NCBI GenBank assembly: GCA_017539105.1
Contig: JAFYHQ010000025.1
Span: 1 to 52,774 of the forward strand
Source of the DNA: Erysipelotrichaceae bacterium
Lineage (GTDB): Bacteria > Bacillota_I > Bacilli_A > Erysipelotrichales > Erysipelotrichaceae
Direction: 5' to 3'
Length of the DNA stretch: 52,774 bases
Below the pieces are notes generated by a model. It was not told where the DNA came from and ran no database searches. It was given only the letters and a program-made list of their open reading frames with translations. Both the position numbers and the translations under genes were made by a program. Position 1 is the stretch's first letter. The number at the start of each line of letters is the position of its first letter. Positions 1 through 8,176 of this stretch are shown in pieces.

Positions 1-407
1 ATGATCGGGAACGAGATCATCACCACCAGCAGCATCGGTGCCAGCTTGAAGCCTGCCAGCACGATAAACAGGTACACCAGAGAAGCCGTAGGAATCGCCC
101 TAATTGTGATGATCGACGGCCTTAACAGTTTCTCCAGAAAGGGATCATTCCCGCTCAGCAAGCCAAAAAACAGTGCCAGAACGCAAGACAGCAGAAAACC
201 TCTGACCATTTTCAGCAATGTCTGAAAGATACAGCGGTAGGTATATTCTCTGCCTAAAAGATAGAAGACATAGCGCAACGTCATGATAGGCCCCGGGAAG
301 ACCATCTTCTGCTGACCCACCAGCATCGATAGGATCTGCCACAGGACGATCAGCAAGACCGTTCCGCCCAGCCAGTATCCCGTATTACTGGAAGTAGATC
401 TCCTCAC
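1..407 (-). CDS. ABC transporter permease, partial (C-terminus off window)
   Basis: The reverse strand is open from a GTG at 405-407 to the window edge, giving 135 residues. The protein is rich in hydrophobic segments and carries a motif reading LLRPSIITIRAIPTASLVY, which resembles the cytoplasmic coupling loop of SsuC/TauC-type (nitrate/sulfonate/taurine) inner-membrane permeases. The GTG start is chosen because GGAAGGA sits just upstream; it overlaps the end of the solute-binding lipoprotein gene by 23 bp, so the two are probably translationally coupled. The role would be the membrane channel of the uptake system whose receptor is encoded next door; the substrate cannot be read from sequence. 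The short ORF at 145-342 in another frame is a shadow. Confidence 0.8.
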   Translation of the reverse strand, partial: MRRSTSSNTGYWLGGTVLLIVLWQILSMLVGQQKMVFPGPIMTLRYVFYLLGREYTYRCIFQTLLKMVRGFLLSCVLALFFGLLSGNDPFLEKLLRPSIITIRAIPTASLVYLFIVLAGFKLAPMLLVVMISFPI

Positions 408-1344
408 TCGTTCCTTCCATTCCCAGTACATTCAGGAACGCATCGATATCCGCTTTGATGTCATAGGCTTTCTTGAAACCTAAACCCATCGCGTTGATGC
501 CGGAAGCGTTCTTCTGTTTGAAGACATTGACGACCACTTTCGGATTGAACCCGTACTGTGCCGTCGCTTCTTCATCCGTGTATATGCTTAAGCCTTCTGC
601 AACCAGTTCCGGATCGGCGATCGCGTTTTCGATCGAGTTCTGCAGGTTATTCAAGAATGCTTCCACGGTTGCCTGCGGAACGCTGTTTTTCACGAATACG
701 GCAGCCTGTATCATATCCATTCCGGACTTGTTTTTGTATTCTTCCTGGATATCGGCATAGACTTTCGCATTCTCGTTATTCTTCAAAGCGCCAAACAGAG
801 CAGGCTGCGCCACAAAGACATAGTCGACAGGCGTCCCTTCCAGGTCCACACCGGCAGTCAGATCGGCAGCAGCTGTCTGTACATCCGCTTCATACTTCAG
901 GTTCTCATCAAAGGTATCGCCATACAGATAATGCCAGATCTTGTTCGGAAGCATCTTTTCCGTGCCGAACAGTACGACGGTATCTCCTTCATTCAGGGTT
1001 CCGTCTTCATCGTTTCCGGTCGAAGCCAGATAGAAGTTGCCGAACGTGATAACCGCAGCCAGCTTGTATTCCGCTCCATTCTTGATCGCGTTCACGCCGC
1101 TGCTTAAATCGACAACGATGACATCAGGAGAACTGTCTCCCGTCCACAGCGCATTGATCGCATCCGCAGTAACACGCGTGTAGTTCCCGTTTGAAATCTG
1201 ATCATAGAACGCCAACACCGGAGCACCCTTCGGCGTAACGATCGTCAGATCTTCCACTTTCATTTCTTCTGCAGGTTCCTGTTTGTTTCCGGCACAGGCA
1301 CCAAGCATCAGAACAGCTAATAATAATGTAATAATCTTTTTCAT
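385..1344 (-). CDS. ABC transporter solute-binding lipoprotein
   Basis: A 319-residue protein with a lipoprotein signal: positive MKK, a hydrophobic stretch and the lipobox LGAC with Cys at residue 17, so it should be anchored to the outer face of the membrane. The remainder resembles periplasmic-binding-protein fold receptors of the NitT/TauT/SsuA type (alternating beta-alpha, VDYVFVAQPALFGAL in the middle), but I do not recognise a substrate-specific motif. It is the first gene of an operon with the permease that overlaps its 3' end. Ribosome site GGTGAGG precedes the ATG. The upstream 48 bp are shared with a divergent Crp-type regulator gene and contain overlapping promoters plus a Crp-like site. 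Confidence 0.8.
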   Translation of the reverse strand: MKKIITLLLAVLMLGACAGNKQEPAEEMKVEDLTIVTPKGAPVLAFYDQISNGNYTRVTADAINALWTGDSSPDVIVVDLSSGVNAIKNGAEYKLAAVITFGNFYLASTGNDEDGTLNEGDTVVLFGTEKMLPNKIWHYLYGDTFDENLKYEADVQTAAADLTAGVDLEGTPVDYVFVAQPALFGALKNNENAKVYADIQEEYKNKSGMDMIQAAVFVKNSVPQATVEAFLNNLQNSIENAIADPELVAEGLSIYTDEEATAQYGFNPKVVVNVFKQKNASGINAMGLGFKKAYDIKADIDAFLNVLGMEGTSEEIYFQ

Positions 1345-1348
1345 ACTC

Positions 1349-1376
1349 TTGACCTCACCTGTTCATTATATATAAT
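1349..1376 (+). promoter_or_regulatory. Promoter of the Crp/Fnr-type regulator gene
   Basis: TTGACC at 1349-1354 and TATAAT at 1371-1376 are separated by 16 bp. Transcription should start near 1383, upstream of the Crp-like palindrome at 1392-1407, so regulator bound there would lie in the initially transcribed region. Confidence 0.6.
1365..1370 (-). promoter_or_regulatory. -10 element of the divergent ABC operon
   Basis: TATAAT on the reverse strand, 21 bp before the ATG of the lipoprotein gene. Predicted start of transcription is about position 1358. There is no good -35 hexamer 17 bp upstream (CATATT), and the Crp-like palindrome occupies that place, which suits an activator-dependent promoter. 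Confidence 0.5.
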
Positions 1377-1391
1377 TAAGAGTAATAAATA

Positions 1392-1407
1392 TGTGATTTG
1401 GATCACG
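1392..1407. promoter_or_regulatory. Crp-type operator TGTGA-N6-TCACG
   Basis: The sequence TGTGA, six bases, TCACG differs by one base from the Escherichia coli Crp consensus TGTGA-N6-TCACA. Its centre (1399.5) is about 41.5 bp upstream of the predicted transcription start of the ABC operon, the classic class II activator position, and lies downstream of the regulator's own predicted start. The neighbouring regulator has RETxxR in its recognition helix, the residues that read TGTGA in Crp. Confidence 0.65.
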
Positions 1408-1410
1408 GTC

Positions 1411-1995
1411 ATGACAAAACTGTTAAAAACATTATCAGAAGAAGAAAAAGCGCTGTTTCTCCGTAAAAAACTTGAAAAAGGCAATGTTTTGTTTCGGGAA
1501 AATGAACGCTGCGAGTTTGTCGGGATCGTGCTTTCCGGTTCTTTGAAGATCGTTTCCTATCTCTCCGATGGCAAGGAAATCATCTACAACGAGCCTCAGG
1601 CGGGACAGATGTTCGGCAACAATCTGATTTTCTCTTCCGAACCTTACTACAAAGGCGATATCGTCTGTCAGAATGATGCGGAGATCGAACTGATCTCCAA
1701 AGAAAATCTGCTGGAACTGCTAAGGAGAAATCCGTCATTCCTGACAGATTATCTTCAAGCCCAATCCGATTTCACCAAAGATCTCAACGACAAGATCAAG
1801 CTACTTGCGATCTCGGGAGCGGAAGAACGGCTGCTGTACTATCTGAATCTTCACAAGAGTCAAATCACCTATGATTCCATCACATCCCTGGCAAATACGT
1901 TATTCCTGGAACGGGAAACCCTATCAAGAACCATCAGCAGGATGGAAGCCAAAAGAAGCATCCTACGCCAGGGAAAGACGATCATACTGTTATAA
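1411..1995 (+). CDS. Crp/Fnr-family transcription regulator
   Basis: From ATG 1411 the protein has 194 residues: an N-terminal cyclic-nucleotide-binding-like beta-roll (about residues 10-110), a long dimer helix (about 115-140) and a C-terminal winged helix-turn-helix with RETLSR at about 168-173. No Fnr-type N-terminal cysteine cluster is visible, so an oxygen-sensing 4Fe-4S role is unlikely; the effector is unknown. A GTG at 1393 would extend the protein by six residues, but that codon lies inside the Crp-like palindrome, so I prefer ATG 1411 although neither has a strong ribosome site. The threonine aldolase gene follows after 20 bp, probably co-transcribed, and the ABC operon diverges. 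I infer autoregulation and control of the ABC operon. Confidence 0.85.
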   Translation: MTKLLKTLSEEEKALFLRKKLEKGNVLFRENERCEFVGIVLSGSLKIVSYLSDGKEIIYNEPQAGQMFGNNLIFSSEPYYKGDIVCQNDAEIELISKENLLELLRRNPSFLTDYLQAQSDFTKDLNDKIKLLAISGAEERLLYYLNLHKSQITYDSITSLANTLFLERETLSRTISRMEAKRSILRQGKTIILL

Positions 1996-2015
1996 TTGAG
2001 AAAAGAGGTAACGCT

Positions 2016-3035
2016 ATGTATTCATTTGAAAACGATTATTCCGAAGGCGCTTGTAAGAAGGTTTTAGATTATCTTGCAGAACACAATGAGGTCCAGACAG
2101 CAGGCTATGGGCTGGATAGTTACAGCGAAGAAGCGGCTTCGCTGGTAAAGAAACTGATTGGTAAAGAAGCCGATGTCCATTTCATCACAGGCGGTACGCC
2201 ATGCAACGCCTTGGCTATCGGTCTCTTGCGTCCATATCAGTCTGTCATCTGTGTGACTTCGGGTCATATCAACGTCCATGAGACAGGCGCGGTCGAAGCG
2301 ACAGGCCACAAGATCGATGCGGTGGAAGGCATCAACGGTAAGATCACCCCGGAAGCGATTGAGAAGGTCGTGCTCTCTCATACCGATGAACACATGGTAC
2401 AGCCAAGAATGGTTTTCATTTCGAACGCCACCGAACTGGGAACGATCTATCACAAGGATGAACTCCAAGCCATTTCCGCAATGTGTAAGAAACATGATCT
2501 GTATCTCTATTTAGATGGCGCCAGGATCGCAAACGCGCTCACAGCAGCCTCAAATGACCTCACTTTGAAAGATATCGCGGAACTGACGGATATGTTTTAT
2601 ATCGGGGGAACAAAGAACGGCGCTTTATTGGGAGAAGCCATGGTGATCCTGAATGAGGATCTCAAGAAAGACTTCCGTTACTATATAAAGAGACAAGGAG
2701 CGATGCTGGCGAAAGGCAGAGTGATTTCCCAGCAGTTCATCGCCTTGCTGCAGGATGATACCTATCTCGAAAACGCACGCAACGCCAATGAGAATGCGCA
2801 GTATCTCAGAAAAGCCTTGCTGGCAAAAGGAATCGAAATGTTTATCGATTCCGAGACCAACCAGATCTTCCCTATCCTGCCGGATGCATTGATAAAAAAA
2901 CTGCTGAAAGACTACCAGTTCCTGGAATGGGGAAGATACGATGAAAAACGGACGACGGTACGGCTGGTATGCTCCTGGGCGACCAGAAAAGAAAACGTCG
3001 ATGCGTTTATCGATACACTGAATCATTACATATAA
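2016..3035 (+). CDS. ltaE: Low-specificity threonine aldolase-type lyase
   Basis: A 339-residue PLP enzyme of fold type I. Visible landmarks are SGHINVHETGA (about 82-92; the His stacks on PLP in the family), DGAR at 167-170 with the Asp that contacts the pyridine nitrogen, and the Schiff-base lysine K200 in IGGTKNG. The expected reaction is cleavage of threonine or allo-threonine to glycine and acetaldehyde; related beta-eliminating lyases cannot be fully excluded. AAGAGG precedes the ATG. It follows the Crp-type regulator by 20 bp and converges on kbl-tdh, the second route of threonine breakdown, which supports a role in threonine/glycine metabolism. Confidence 0.85.
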   Translation: MYSFENDYSEGACKKVLDYLAEHNEVQTAGYGLDSYSEEAASLVKKLIGKEADVHFITGGTPCNALAIGLLRPYQSVICVTSGHINVHETGAVEATGHKIDAVEGINGKITPEAIEKVVLSHTDEHMVQPRMVFISNATELGTIYHKDELQAISAMCKKHDLYLYLDGARIANALTAASNDLTLKDIAELTDMFYIGGTKNGALLGEAMVILNEDLKKDFRYYIKRQGAMLAKGRVISQQFIALLQDDTYLENARNANENAQYLRKALLAKGIEMFIDSETNQIFPILPDALIKKLLKDYQFLEWGRYDEKRTTVRLVCSWATRKENVDAFIDTLNHYI

Positions 3036-3066
3036 AAAGAATGGGATCTAGGATCCCATTTCTTCT
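3035..3066. terminator. Bidirectional terminator shared by ltaE and kbl
   Basis: Perfect 8-bp stem ATGGGATC / GATCCCAT at 3041-3048 and 3052-3059 with a 3-nt loop, A-rich on the left and T-rich on the right, so it can act in both directions. The kbl stop codon (TAG on the reverse strand, 3048-3050) lies in the hairpin itself. Confidence 0.8.
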
Positions 3067-4241
3067 CTGACTTGCTTGAGACATTCGATCACGAAATCGA
3101 TGTCATTTTTGGTATGGTTCGCACAGACCTGCGTACGGATACGGGCCTTCCCTTTTGGAACGACCGGATAAGAGAACGCGACCACATAGACACCCTTCTC
3201 TCTCATTCTTGCGGCAAATTCTGCAGCTTTCGTTTCCTCATACAGCATGATCGGTACGATCGCATGCGTGCCCGGGATGATGTCAAAACCATTCGCTGTC
3301 AATTGTTCGCGATAGTAATCGACGACTTCCTGCAGTCCATCTCTCATGGATGTGCTTTCTTTCAGCATCTTGATCAGTTCGATACTTGCGCCGACGATAG
3401 CCGGAGCCAGTGTATTGGAGAACAGATACGGTCTGCTTCTCTGTCTCAAAAGATCGATGATCTCCTGTCTTCCTGAAGTATAGCCGCCCGAAGCGCCACC
3501 TAAAGCCTTACCCAGGGTACCTGTGATCACATCCACTCTTCCTTCGACTCCGCAGTATTCCGAAGTGCCTCTTCCATGATCTCCTACGAAACCGACCGCA
3601 TGCGAATCATCGACCATCACCAGAGCCTGGTATTTATCTGCCAGATCGCAGATCCCTTTCAGGTTCGCAATGATACCATCCATGGAGAAAACCCCGTCCG
3701 TGGCGATCATTTTGATCCTGGCGCCATTCTGATCCGCTTCCTGCAGCTTGGCTTCAAGATCCTCCATATTATTGTTTTTATAACGGTATCTCTTGGCTTT
3801 GCACAGACGTACGCCATCGATGATGGATGCGTGGTTCAGTTCATCGGAAATGATCGCATCTTCTTCGCCTAACAGCGTTTCAAACAGTCCCCCATTCGCA
3901 TCGAAACAGGAAGAATACAAAATCGTATCATCCGTCTTCAGGAACGAAGAGATCTCTTTTTCCAGAATCTTATGGATATCCTGCGTACCGCAGATGAATC
4001 TTACGGATGCCAGTCCGTAGCCTCTTTTGTCATAAGTATCTTTTGCTGCTTGTATCAGTCTCGGATCGTTACCTAAACCGAGATAGTTGTTGGCGCACAT
4101 ATTTAATAATTTTTTGCCATCGCCCAAGGTGACATAAGCGCCTTGCGCGGAAACGATCGGGGCTTCTCCCTTAAACAATCCCGCTTCCTTGATGCCTGCC
4201 ACTTCATCGGCATAATACTTCAATGTTTCCTGTTTATTCAT
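3048..4241 (-). CDS. kbl: Glycine C-acetyltransferase (2-amino-3-ketobutyrate CoA ligase)
   Basis: A 397-residue alpha-oxoamine synthase family PLP enzyme. It converts 2-amino-3-oxobutyrate and CoA to glycine and acetyl-CoA. Seen in the sequence: ANNYLGL near residue 50, RFICGTQ at 81-87, DDSHAVG at 211-217, and the PLP lysine K245 in [14 protein letters not shown]. Length matches the family (about 398). AAAGGAGC precedes the ATG. Its start overlaps the end of tdh by 8 bp, the usual tdh-kbl pairing, so the unstable Tdh product can be passed straight on. Confidence 0.95.
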   Translation of the reverse strand: MNKQETLKYYADEVAGIKEAGLFKGEAPIVSAQGAYVTLGDGKKLLNMCANNYLGLGNDPRLIQAAKDTYDKRGYGLASVRFICGTQDIHKILEKEISSFLKTDDTILYSSCFDANGGLFETLLGEEDAIISDELNHASIIDGVRLCKAKRYRYKNNNMEDLEAKLQEADQNGARIKMIATDGVFSMDGIIANLKGICDLADKYQALVMVDDSHAVGFVGDHGRGTSEYCGVEGRVDVITGTLGKALGGASGGYTSGRQEIIDLLRQRSRPYLFSNTLAPAIVGASIELIKMLKESTSMRDGLQEVVDYYREQLTANGFDIIPGTHAIVPIMLYEETKAAEFAARMREKGVYVVAFSYPVVPKGKARIRTQVCANHTKNDIDFVIECLKQVREEMGS

Positions 4242-5301
4242 TGTCCAGCTCCTTTACCTTAGACCAATCAAGTATGACTTTTCCTGATTCTCCCGACAGC
4301 ATCGCATCGAATCCTTTCTGGAAATCCCTGATATCGAAATGATGCGTGATGATCGGCTTAATATCGAGACCTGCCTCGATCATCGTGGTCATCTTGTACC
4401 AGGTATCCCAGACCTTGCGTCCATAGATACCTTTCAGGTTCAGTCCCTTGAAGATGACGCTTTCCATATCGACAGTCGTCTCATCCGGCAGCAGCCCCAG
4501 CAAGGCGATATTGCCGCCGTTCTTCATATTTGTGATCATCTGATTCAACGCTTTCGGCGATCCGGACATCTCCAGTCCGACATCGAAGCCTTCCCGCATG
4601 CCGATCTCTTCCATGACATCTTCCAGTTTCTCTTCTTTCAGATTCACAGTCCTGGTCGCGCCAAGCTTCTTTGCGAGATCCAGACGGTACGGATTGAAAT
4701 CGGTCACGACCACGTGTCTTGCACCGGAGAACTTGACGATGGCAGCCGCCATGCAGCCGATCGGACCTGCGCCCGCGATCAGGACATCTTCGCCCAGTAC
4801 ATCATAAGTCAGAGCGGTATGCGTCGCATTCCCATAGGGATCGAAGATTGCATAGAGTTCTTCCTCGATGCTTTTTCTGGTCTTCCAGACATTCACATAA
4901 GGAATGACCAGATATTCCGCAAACGCGCCATTCCGGTTGACACCGACACCTTTTGCGTCTCTGCAGTTCTCTTTGTGTCCTTCCAGACAGTTCCGGCACT
5001 TCCCGCAGGTGATATGGCCCTCGCCGGAAACGATATCGCCCACGTTGAAGCCTCTGGCACCCTGCCCGACTTCGACGACTTCCCCGACATACTCATGTCC
5101 GATGGTCAGACCGATAGGGATCGTTTTCTGCGCCCACTTATTCCACTGGTAGATGTGCACATCCGTCCCGCAGATCGCAGTCTTTTTGATCTTGATCTTG
5201 ACATCGTTGTAGCCTACTTTCGGAACCGGGACTTTCTTCATCCAGATCCCTTCTTCCGGTTTTTCTTTGACTAAAGCCCACATTAATTGTTCATTATCCA
5301 T
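4234..5301 (-). CDS. tdh: L-threonine 3-dehydrogenase
   Basis: A 355-residue zinc-dependent medium-chain dehydrogenase that oxidises threonine with NAD+ to 2-amino-3-oxobutyrate. The segment [12 protein letters not shown] carries catalytic zinc ligand C44; GHE at 68-70 gives the second ligand; the structural zinc cysteines are C99, C102, C105 and C113; the Rossmann motif GAGPIG is near residue 177. It is slightly longer at the N-terminus than the Escherichia coli enzyme. First gene of the tdh-kbl operon, with a TATAAT about 20 bp upstream and AGAGGATC as ribosome site. Confidence 0.93.
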   Translation of the reverse strand: MDNEQLMWALVKEKPEEGIWMKKVPVPKVGYNDVKIKIKKTAICGTDVHIYQWNKWAQKTIPIGLTIGHEYVGEVVEVGQGARGFNVGDIVSGEGHITCGKCRNCLEGHKENCRDAKGVGVNRNGAFAEYLVIPYVNVWKTRKSIEEELYAIFDPYGNATHTALTYDVLGEDVLIAGAGPIGCMAAAIVKFSGARHVVVTDFNPYRLDLAKKLGATRTVNLKEEKLEDVMEEIGMREGFDVGLEMSGSPKALNQMITNMKNGGNIALLGLLPDETTVDMESVIFKGLNLKGIYGRKVWDTWYKMTTMIEAGLDIKPIITHHFDIRDFQKGFDAMLSGESGKVILDWSKVKELDNE

Positions 5302-5332
5302 GTTACGATCCTCTATCTAAATTATAGCTCAA

Positions 5333-5356
5333 ACAAAAAGTGCTTAAAGCACTTCT
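5333..5356 (-). terminator. Terminator of the S66 peptidase gene
   Basis: Seven-bp stem AAGTGCT / AGCACTT (5338-5355) followed on the reverse strand by TTTTTG, directly after the peptidase stop codon at 5358. Confidence 0.75.
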
Positions 5357-5357
5357 G

Positions 5358-6335
5358 TTATTTCAGTTTGAAAGAAATCTTACCCTTTCCTTCATCATAA
5401 GATACTTTGACCAAAGCGCCATTGATCAGAGTCATACCCGGGAAGGTATGTCCGAGATCGGCTTCGCAGATCTGCGGGATCTTTTTGAAGACTTTGGCGG
5501 TCGCTTTGATGTAGTCGAGCTTCTTGTCTTCGACTTTCGGGAAAGCGGCTCTTCCTACCAGGACGCCTTTGCAGTAACGAAACCATCCCGCATTCTGCAT
5601 CTGCAGCAGGGTCATGTAATAGTTGTAGGATGACATATCGAAGAGGTCGAAATACCACACGATGCCATCGTCTTTGTATCTCTCGATGAATTCATTGGTA
5701 TGATCGAACGGCGTACCGATGAGTTTTGCGATGACTTCGATGCATCCGCCGATCAGCCTGCCTTCGAATTGTGTGGCATTCCTGCTGATCCACTCTACAT
5801 CTCCATAGATTTCCTGTTCCGTGATGATATCGAGGAAACTCTTGTATTTCTTGTAGGATTTCTGAACGGGAATATTCCCTTTCAGAACTCTGAAGAACGT
5901 ACGCTGGCTGCGGTCTTCTTTCGCAACGAATCCCGCACCGTTGAAGCCATACAGTGTCGCGATATCCAGCCCCGTGGTCACCATAAACAGAAGATTGGTC
6001 GGATCCGACATTCCCGAGATCCATTTCGGATTCTCTCTGATATGTTCGAAATCGACATAAGGCATCATTTCCAGCATGAAGTCTCCGCCCTTGGCGCATA
6101 AGACTGCCTTGACCTCGGGATCCGTGATCAGTTCATCCAGTTCCTTTGCCCGTTTGCGTGCCGTCGTACTGCGGACATTGTCGTTTCTTACGGAAGCCGT
6201 CTCTTTGATCCGATAGCCATGGGATCGTATGACTTCGTTGGATTCTTCAAAACTTTCCAGTTTATTCCCGGCTCCAGCGCTTGGCGCACAGATGCCGATC
6301 AGGTCATTATCTTGTAAAAAAGCAGGGTATTTCAT
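5358..6335 (-). CDS. S66-family LD-carboxypeptidase (LdcA/MccF type)
   Basis: A 325-residue cytoplasmic serine peptidase with the S66 triad in place: S110 in GMSDPTN, E200 in GGCIEV, H296 in DLGHTFPG. LdcA enzymes trim D-Ala from murein tetrapeptides during recycling; MccF relatives cleave microcin C-type conjugates. Sequence alone does not separate the two, although the context (a VanX-type dipeptidase 1 kb away) fits peptidoglycan turnover. It is monocistronic, ends at a good terminator, and diverges from the cold-shock gene. Confidence 0.88.
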   Translation of the reverse strand: MKYPAFLQDNDLIGICAPSAGAGNKLESFEESNEVIRSHGYRIKETASVRNDNVRSTTARKRAKELDELITDPEVKAVLCAKGGDFMLEMMPYVDFEHIRENPKWISGMSDPTNLLFMVTTGLDIATLYGFNGAGFVAKEDRSQRTFFRVLKGNIPVQKSYKKYKSFLDIITEQEIYGDVEWISRNATQFEGRLIGGCIEVIAKLIGTPFDHTNEFIERYKDDGIVWYFDLFDMSSYNYYMTLLQMQNAGWFRYCKGVLVGRAAFPKVEDKKLDYIKATAKVFKKIPQICEADLGHTFPGMTLINGALVKVSYDEGKGKISFKLK

Positions 6336-6373
6336 AGTTTTATTATACTAGAATTGAAAAGGAATAAAAAAGT

Positions 6374-6402
6374 TTGCATTACCGTACTATTTATTCTAAA
6401 AT
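6374..6402 (+). promoter_or_regulatory. Promoter of the cold-shock gene
   Basis: TTGCAT at 6374-6379 and TAAAAT at 6397-6402 with 17 bp between. The leader would be about 28 nt with AAGGGGAG before the ATG, so there is no long cold-sensing 5' UTR like that of Escherichia coli cspA. Confidence 0.6.
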
Positions 6403-6436
6403 AGTAGTTGCATATATTTGCTAGTAAAGGGGAGTT

Positions 6437-6637
6437 ATGACAGGAAAAGTAAAGTGGTTCAACGCCGCTAAAGGTTATGGCTTTATCACCGGAGATGATG
6501 GCAAAGAAGTATTCGTTCATTTCTCAGCGATTCAAGTTGATGGCTATAAAACACTCGATGAGGGTCAGGTCGTCGAATATGAAGTAAGAGAGGGTGACAA
6601 AGGCGCTCAGGCTTACGACGTCAAGAAAGCCGATTAA
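6437..6637 (+). CDS. csp: Cold-shock domain protein (CspA family)
   Basis: A 66-residue single cold-shock domain, full length for the family. KGYGFI (RNP1) and VFVHFS (RNP2) give the aromatic nucleic-acid-binding face; the start TGKVKWFNA is typical. It should bind single-stranded RNA and DNA and melt RNA structure. AAGGGGAG precedes the ATG, and the gene is monocistronic between its own promoter and a terminator. Confidence 0.95.
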   Translation: MTGKVKWFNAAKGYGFITGDDGKEVFVHFSAIQVDGYKTLDEGQVVEYEVREGDKGAQAYDVKKAD

Positions 6638-6670
6638 AATAAAAAGAACGGTAAATGTTCTTTTTATTTT
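6636..6670. terminator. Bidirectional terminator after csp
   Basis: A perfect 14-bp stem AAAATAAAAAGAAC / GTTCTTTTTATTTT (6636-6649 and 6657-6670) with a 7-nt loop. It ends csp on the forward strand and the small membrane protein gene (stop at 6664) on the reverse strand. Confidence 0.8.
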
Positions 6671-6987
6671 ATAAGCATGACCGCCAGTCCTGCGATCAGA
6701 AAGAGCAAGGCAGCAATGAGGCTTTCCGGAATGAAGCCTTTTTCTTCGCGGTTGTTGTAACGCATATCGCGGCTGACTTTTTCATAGCGATTCAGATGAG
6801 GACCGGCGGAAGCCGCATTCTGTCCTAACATGGTATGCATGAACGTGAAGCTGTAGGCCATCAGGATGCATCCCGCCACGAACAAGGCATCGCTCAGACG
6901 GAAACCCAGAAGATCCATGCTGAACCATGTCACGATCGCTCCGACGATCAAACCTATGATAAATTTCATGAAACTGAAGTTTTCCAT
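6664..6987 (-). CDS. Small membrane protein, paralogue of its neighbour
   Basis: A 107-residue protein with two hydrophobic segments in the N-terminal half (about 8-28 and 34-55), a polar stretch containing LNRYEKVSRDMRYNNREEKG, and a last hydrophobic segment at the C-terminus. Same plan and clear similarity to the 110-residue product of the gene just upstream (both have a short N-terminus, GF-L-DALF/DTLF, LNxY and an Rx-N region), so the two arose by tandem duplication. The three-helix layout resembles DUF3899-type proteins, but I cannot confirm the family. Function unknown. Last gene of the vanX-like operon. Confidence 0.7.
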   Translation of the reverse strand: MENFSFMKFIIGLIVGAIVTWFSMDLLGFRLSDALFVAGCILMAYSFTFMHTMLGQNAASAGPHLNRYEKVSRDMRYNNREEKGFIPESLIAALLFLIAGLAVMLIK

Positions 6988-7006
6988 AGCATCCTCCTCA
7001 ACGTGA

Positions 7007-7339
7007 CTATCTGTTATATCTCATCATCAGAAGGATTGCCGCAGCAGCAAACTCGACCAGTCCCACCAGCATGACTTCCGGAGCAATGTCCTTTTTCTCC
7101 ATATTGTATTTGACCTCGGTATTGAAACGCTGATACTGGTTCAGTACGGAACCGGTGCGGCCGATCGTTCTGGCTGCTTCGTTATGAAGGAAAGCGAAAC
7201 TCCAGGCGATCGTGATCCCGGCAACCATGAACAAGGTATCGATCAGCGTGAAACCGATGACATTGACGCCAGCCCAGGTCAATGCTGCGCCCATGATGAC
7301 GGTCGTGATCAGTTTGAAATAATTGAAATCATCAAACAT
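7007..7339 (-). CDS. Small membrane protein, paralogue of its neighbour
   Basis: A 110-residue protein with three predicted membrane segments (about 8-28, 33-53, 88-106) and a polar middle containing LNQYQRFNTEVKYNMEKKD. It is a tandem paralogue of the next gene downstream (6664-6987). It starts 2 bp after the stop codon of the VanX-type dipeptidase gene, so the three genes form one operon. Function unknown; a role linked to cell-wall precursor handling is only suggested by the neighbour. Confidence 0.7.
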   Translation of the reverse strand: MFDDFNYFKLITTVIMGAALTWAGVNVIGFTLIDTLFMVAGITIAWSFAFLHNEAARTIGRTGSVLNQYQRFNTEVKYNMEKKDIAPEVMLVGLVEFAAAAILLMMRYNR

Positions 7340-7341
7340 GT

Positions 7342-8085
7342 CTACTCCTGTTTCAGCGAATCGCTGTTGATTGGGAAAGTGAAATATGTATTCGGATATG
7401 GCTCATCTTTTAAAGTGAAATGCCACCATTCTTCTTCCAAAGGCTTGAATCCATGATTCAGCATCGCTTCCCTGAGGATCATGCGGTTTTCATATTGCTC
7501 CTCTGTGATATCCATGTAGTCGGGATGAGACAGTTCTCCGAAATAATCGAAGGTTCCTCCCATATCCACTTCTCTTTCACTGTTCATATCGAACAGGGTC
7601 AGATCCACGGTCGAACCCCTGCTGTGACCGGAGTGTTCGGCAATATATCCCAACGGGAACAGGACATCCTTTTCCAGTTCCGGATAGAAGTACTGTTTCA
7701 TCCTGGTATCATCGAAATCCTGTGCCCAGCGCATGAAATGGTCGACTGCTTTCTGGGGGCGGTAGGCATCGAAGATCTTCAGACGGTAGCCCTTCTCTAC
7801 CAGCTCGTCACTGACTTCTTTCAGGGCCTGCGCGGCTTCTTTGGTCAGAAACGCGAGCGGTTCCTCATAGCCATCGATACGATCCCCGATGAAATTGTAG
7901 GTGGAATAGTAACGGATCTCCAGGATCACATCCGGAACGGCATCCGTGATCAACACGAAATCGCTGGAATCGGACGATAATCTTGTTCCGTCTTCCATAT
8001 AAGTTTCTTTCTCTTCCATCGCTGTACCTCCGCAGGCAGACAGTGCCAATAGCAAGAAAATCATAGCAAGGATGATTCTTTTCAC
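7342..8085 (-). CDS. D-Ala-D-Ala dipeptidase (VanX/DdpX family) lipoprotein
   Basis: From a GTG at 8083-8085, preceded by AGGAGGTC, the protein has 247 residues with a lipobox LSAC (Cys 18), so it is a surface lipoprotein, unlike the cytoplasmic VanX of glycopeptide-resistance clusters. The M15D zinc site is intact: H154 and D161 in GHSRGSTVD, E219 and H222 in EEEWWHF, and the catalytic Arg 109 in AYRP. It should hydrolyse D-Ala-D-Ala outside the membrane, for nutrient recovery or wall remodelling. Longer upstream starts (to 8136) lack a ribosome site and would spoil the signal peptide. No vanH or vanA partners are near, so resistance is not implied. Confidence 0.88.
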   Translation of the reverse strand: MKRIILAMIFLLLALSACGGTAMEEKETYMEDGTRLSSDSSDFVLITDAVPDVILEIRYYSTYNFIGDRIDGYEEPLAFLTKEAAQALKEVSDELVEKGYRLKIFDAYRPQKAVDHFMRWAQDFDDTRMKQYFYPELEKDVLFPLGYIAEHSGHSRGSTVDLTLFDMNSEREVDMGGTFDYFGELSHPDYMDITEEQYENRMILREAMLNHGFKPLEEEWWHFTLKDEPYPNTYFTFPINSDSLKQE

Positions 8086-8140
8086 TTCAGATGACCTCCT
8101 CTGTCTCATAAACATTATACCGAATCGGAAACACACATGA

Positions 8141-8173
8141 AAGAAAGGCCTGTTCCTTAAACAAGCCTTTCTT
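8141..8173 (-). terminator. Possible terminator after clpB
   Basis: Nine-bp stem AAGAAAGGC / GCCTTTCTT with an inner imperfect extension, directly after the clpB stop at 8177. The reverse-strand tail TTTCTTTCAT is only moderately T-rich. Confidence 0.5.
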
Positions 8174-8176
8174 GCG

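Noticed and set aside
4339-5274. 311-codon forward ORF inside tdh
   Set aside because: It is the antisense frame of a well-conserved Tdh with all zinc ligands; no domain is visible in the ORF.
7342-8085. Glycopeptide resistance cluster
   Set aside because: A VanX-type enzyme alone, as a surface lipoprotein and without vanH, vanA/B or vanRS, does not support resistance.
8086-8136. Longer start for the VanX-type lipoprotein
   Set aside because: The added 17 residues put charged residues before the signal peptide and have no ribosome site; the GTG at 8085 has AGGAGG.
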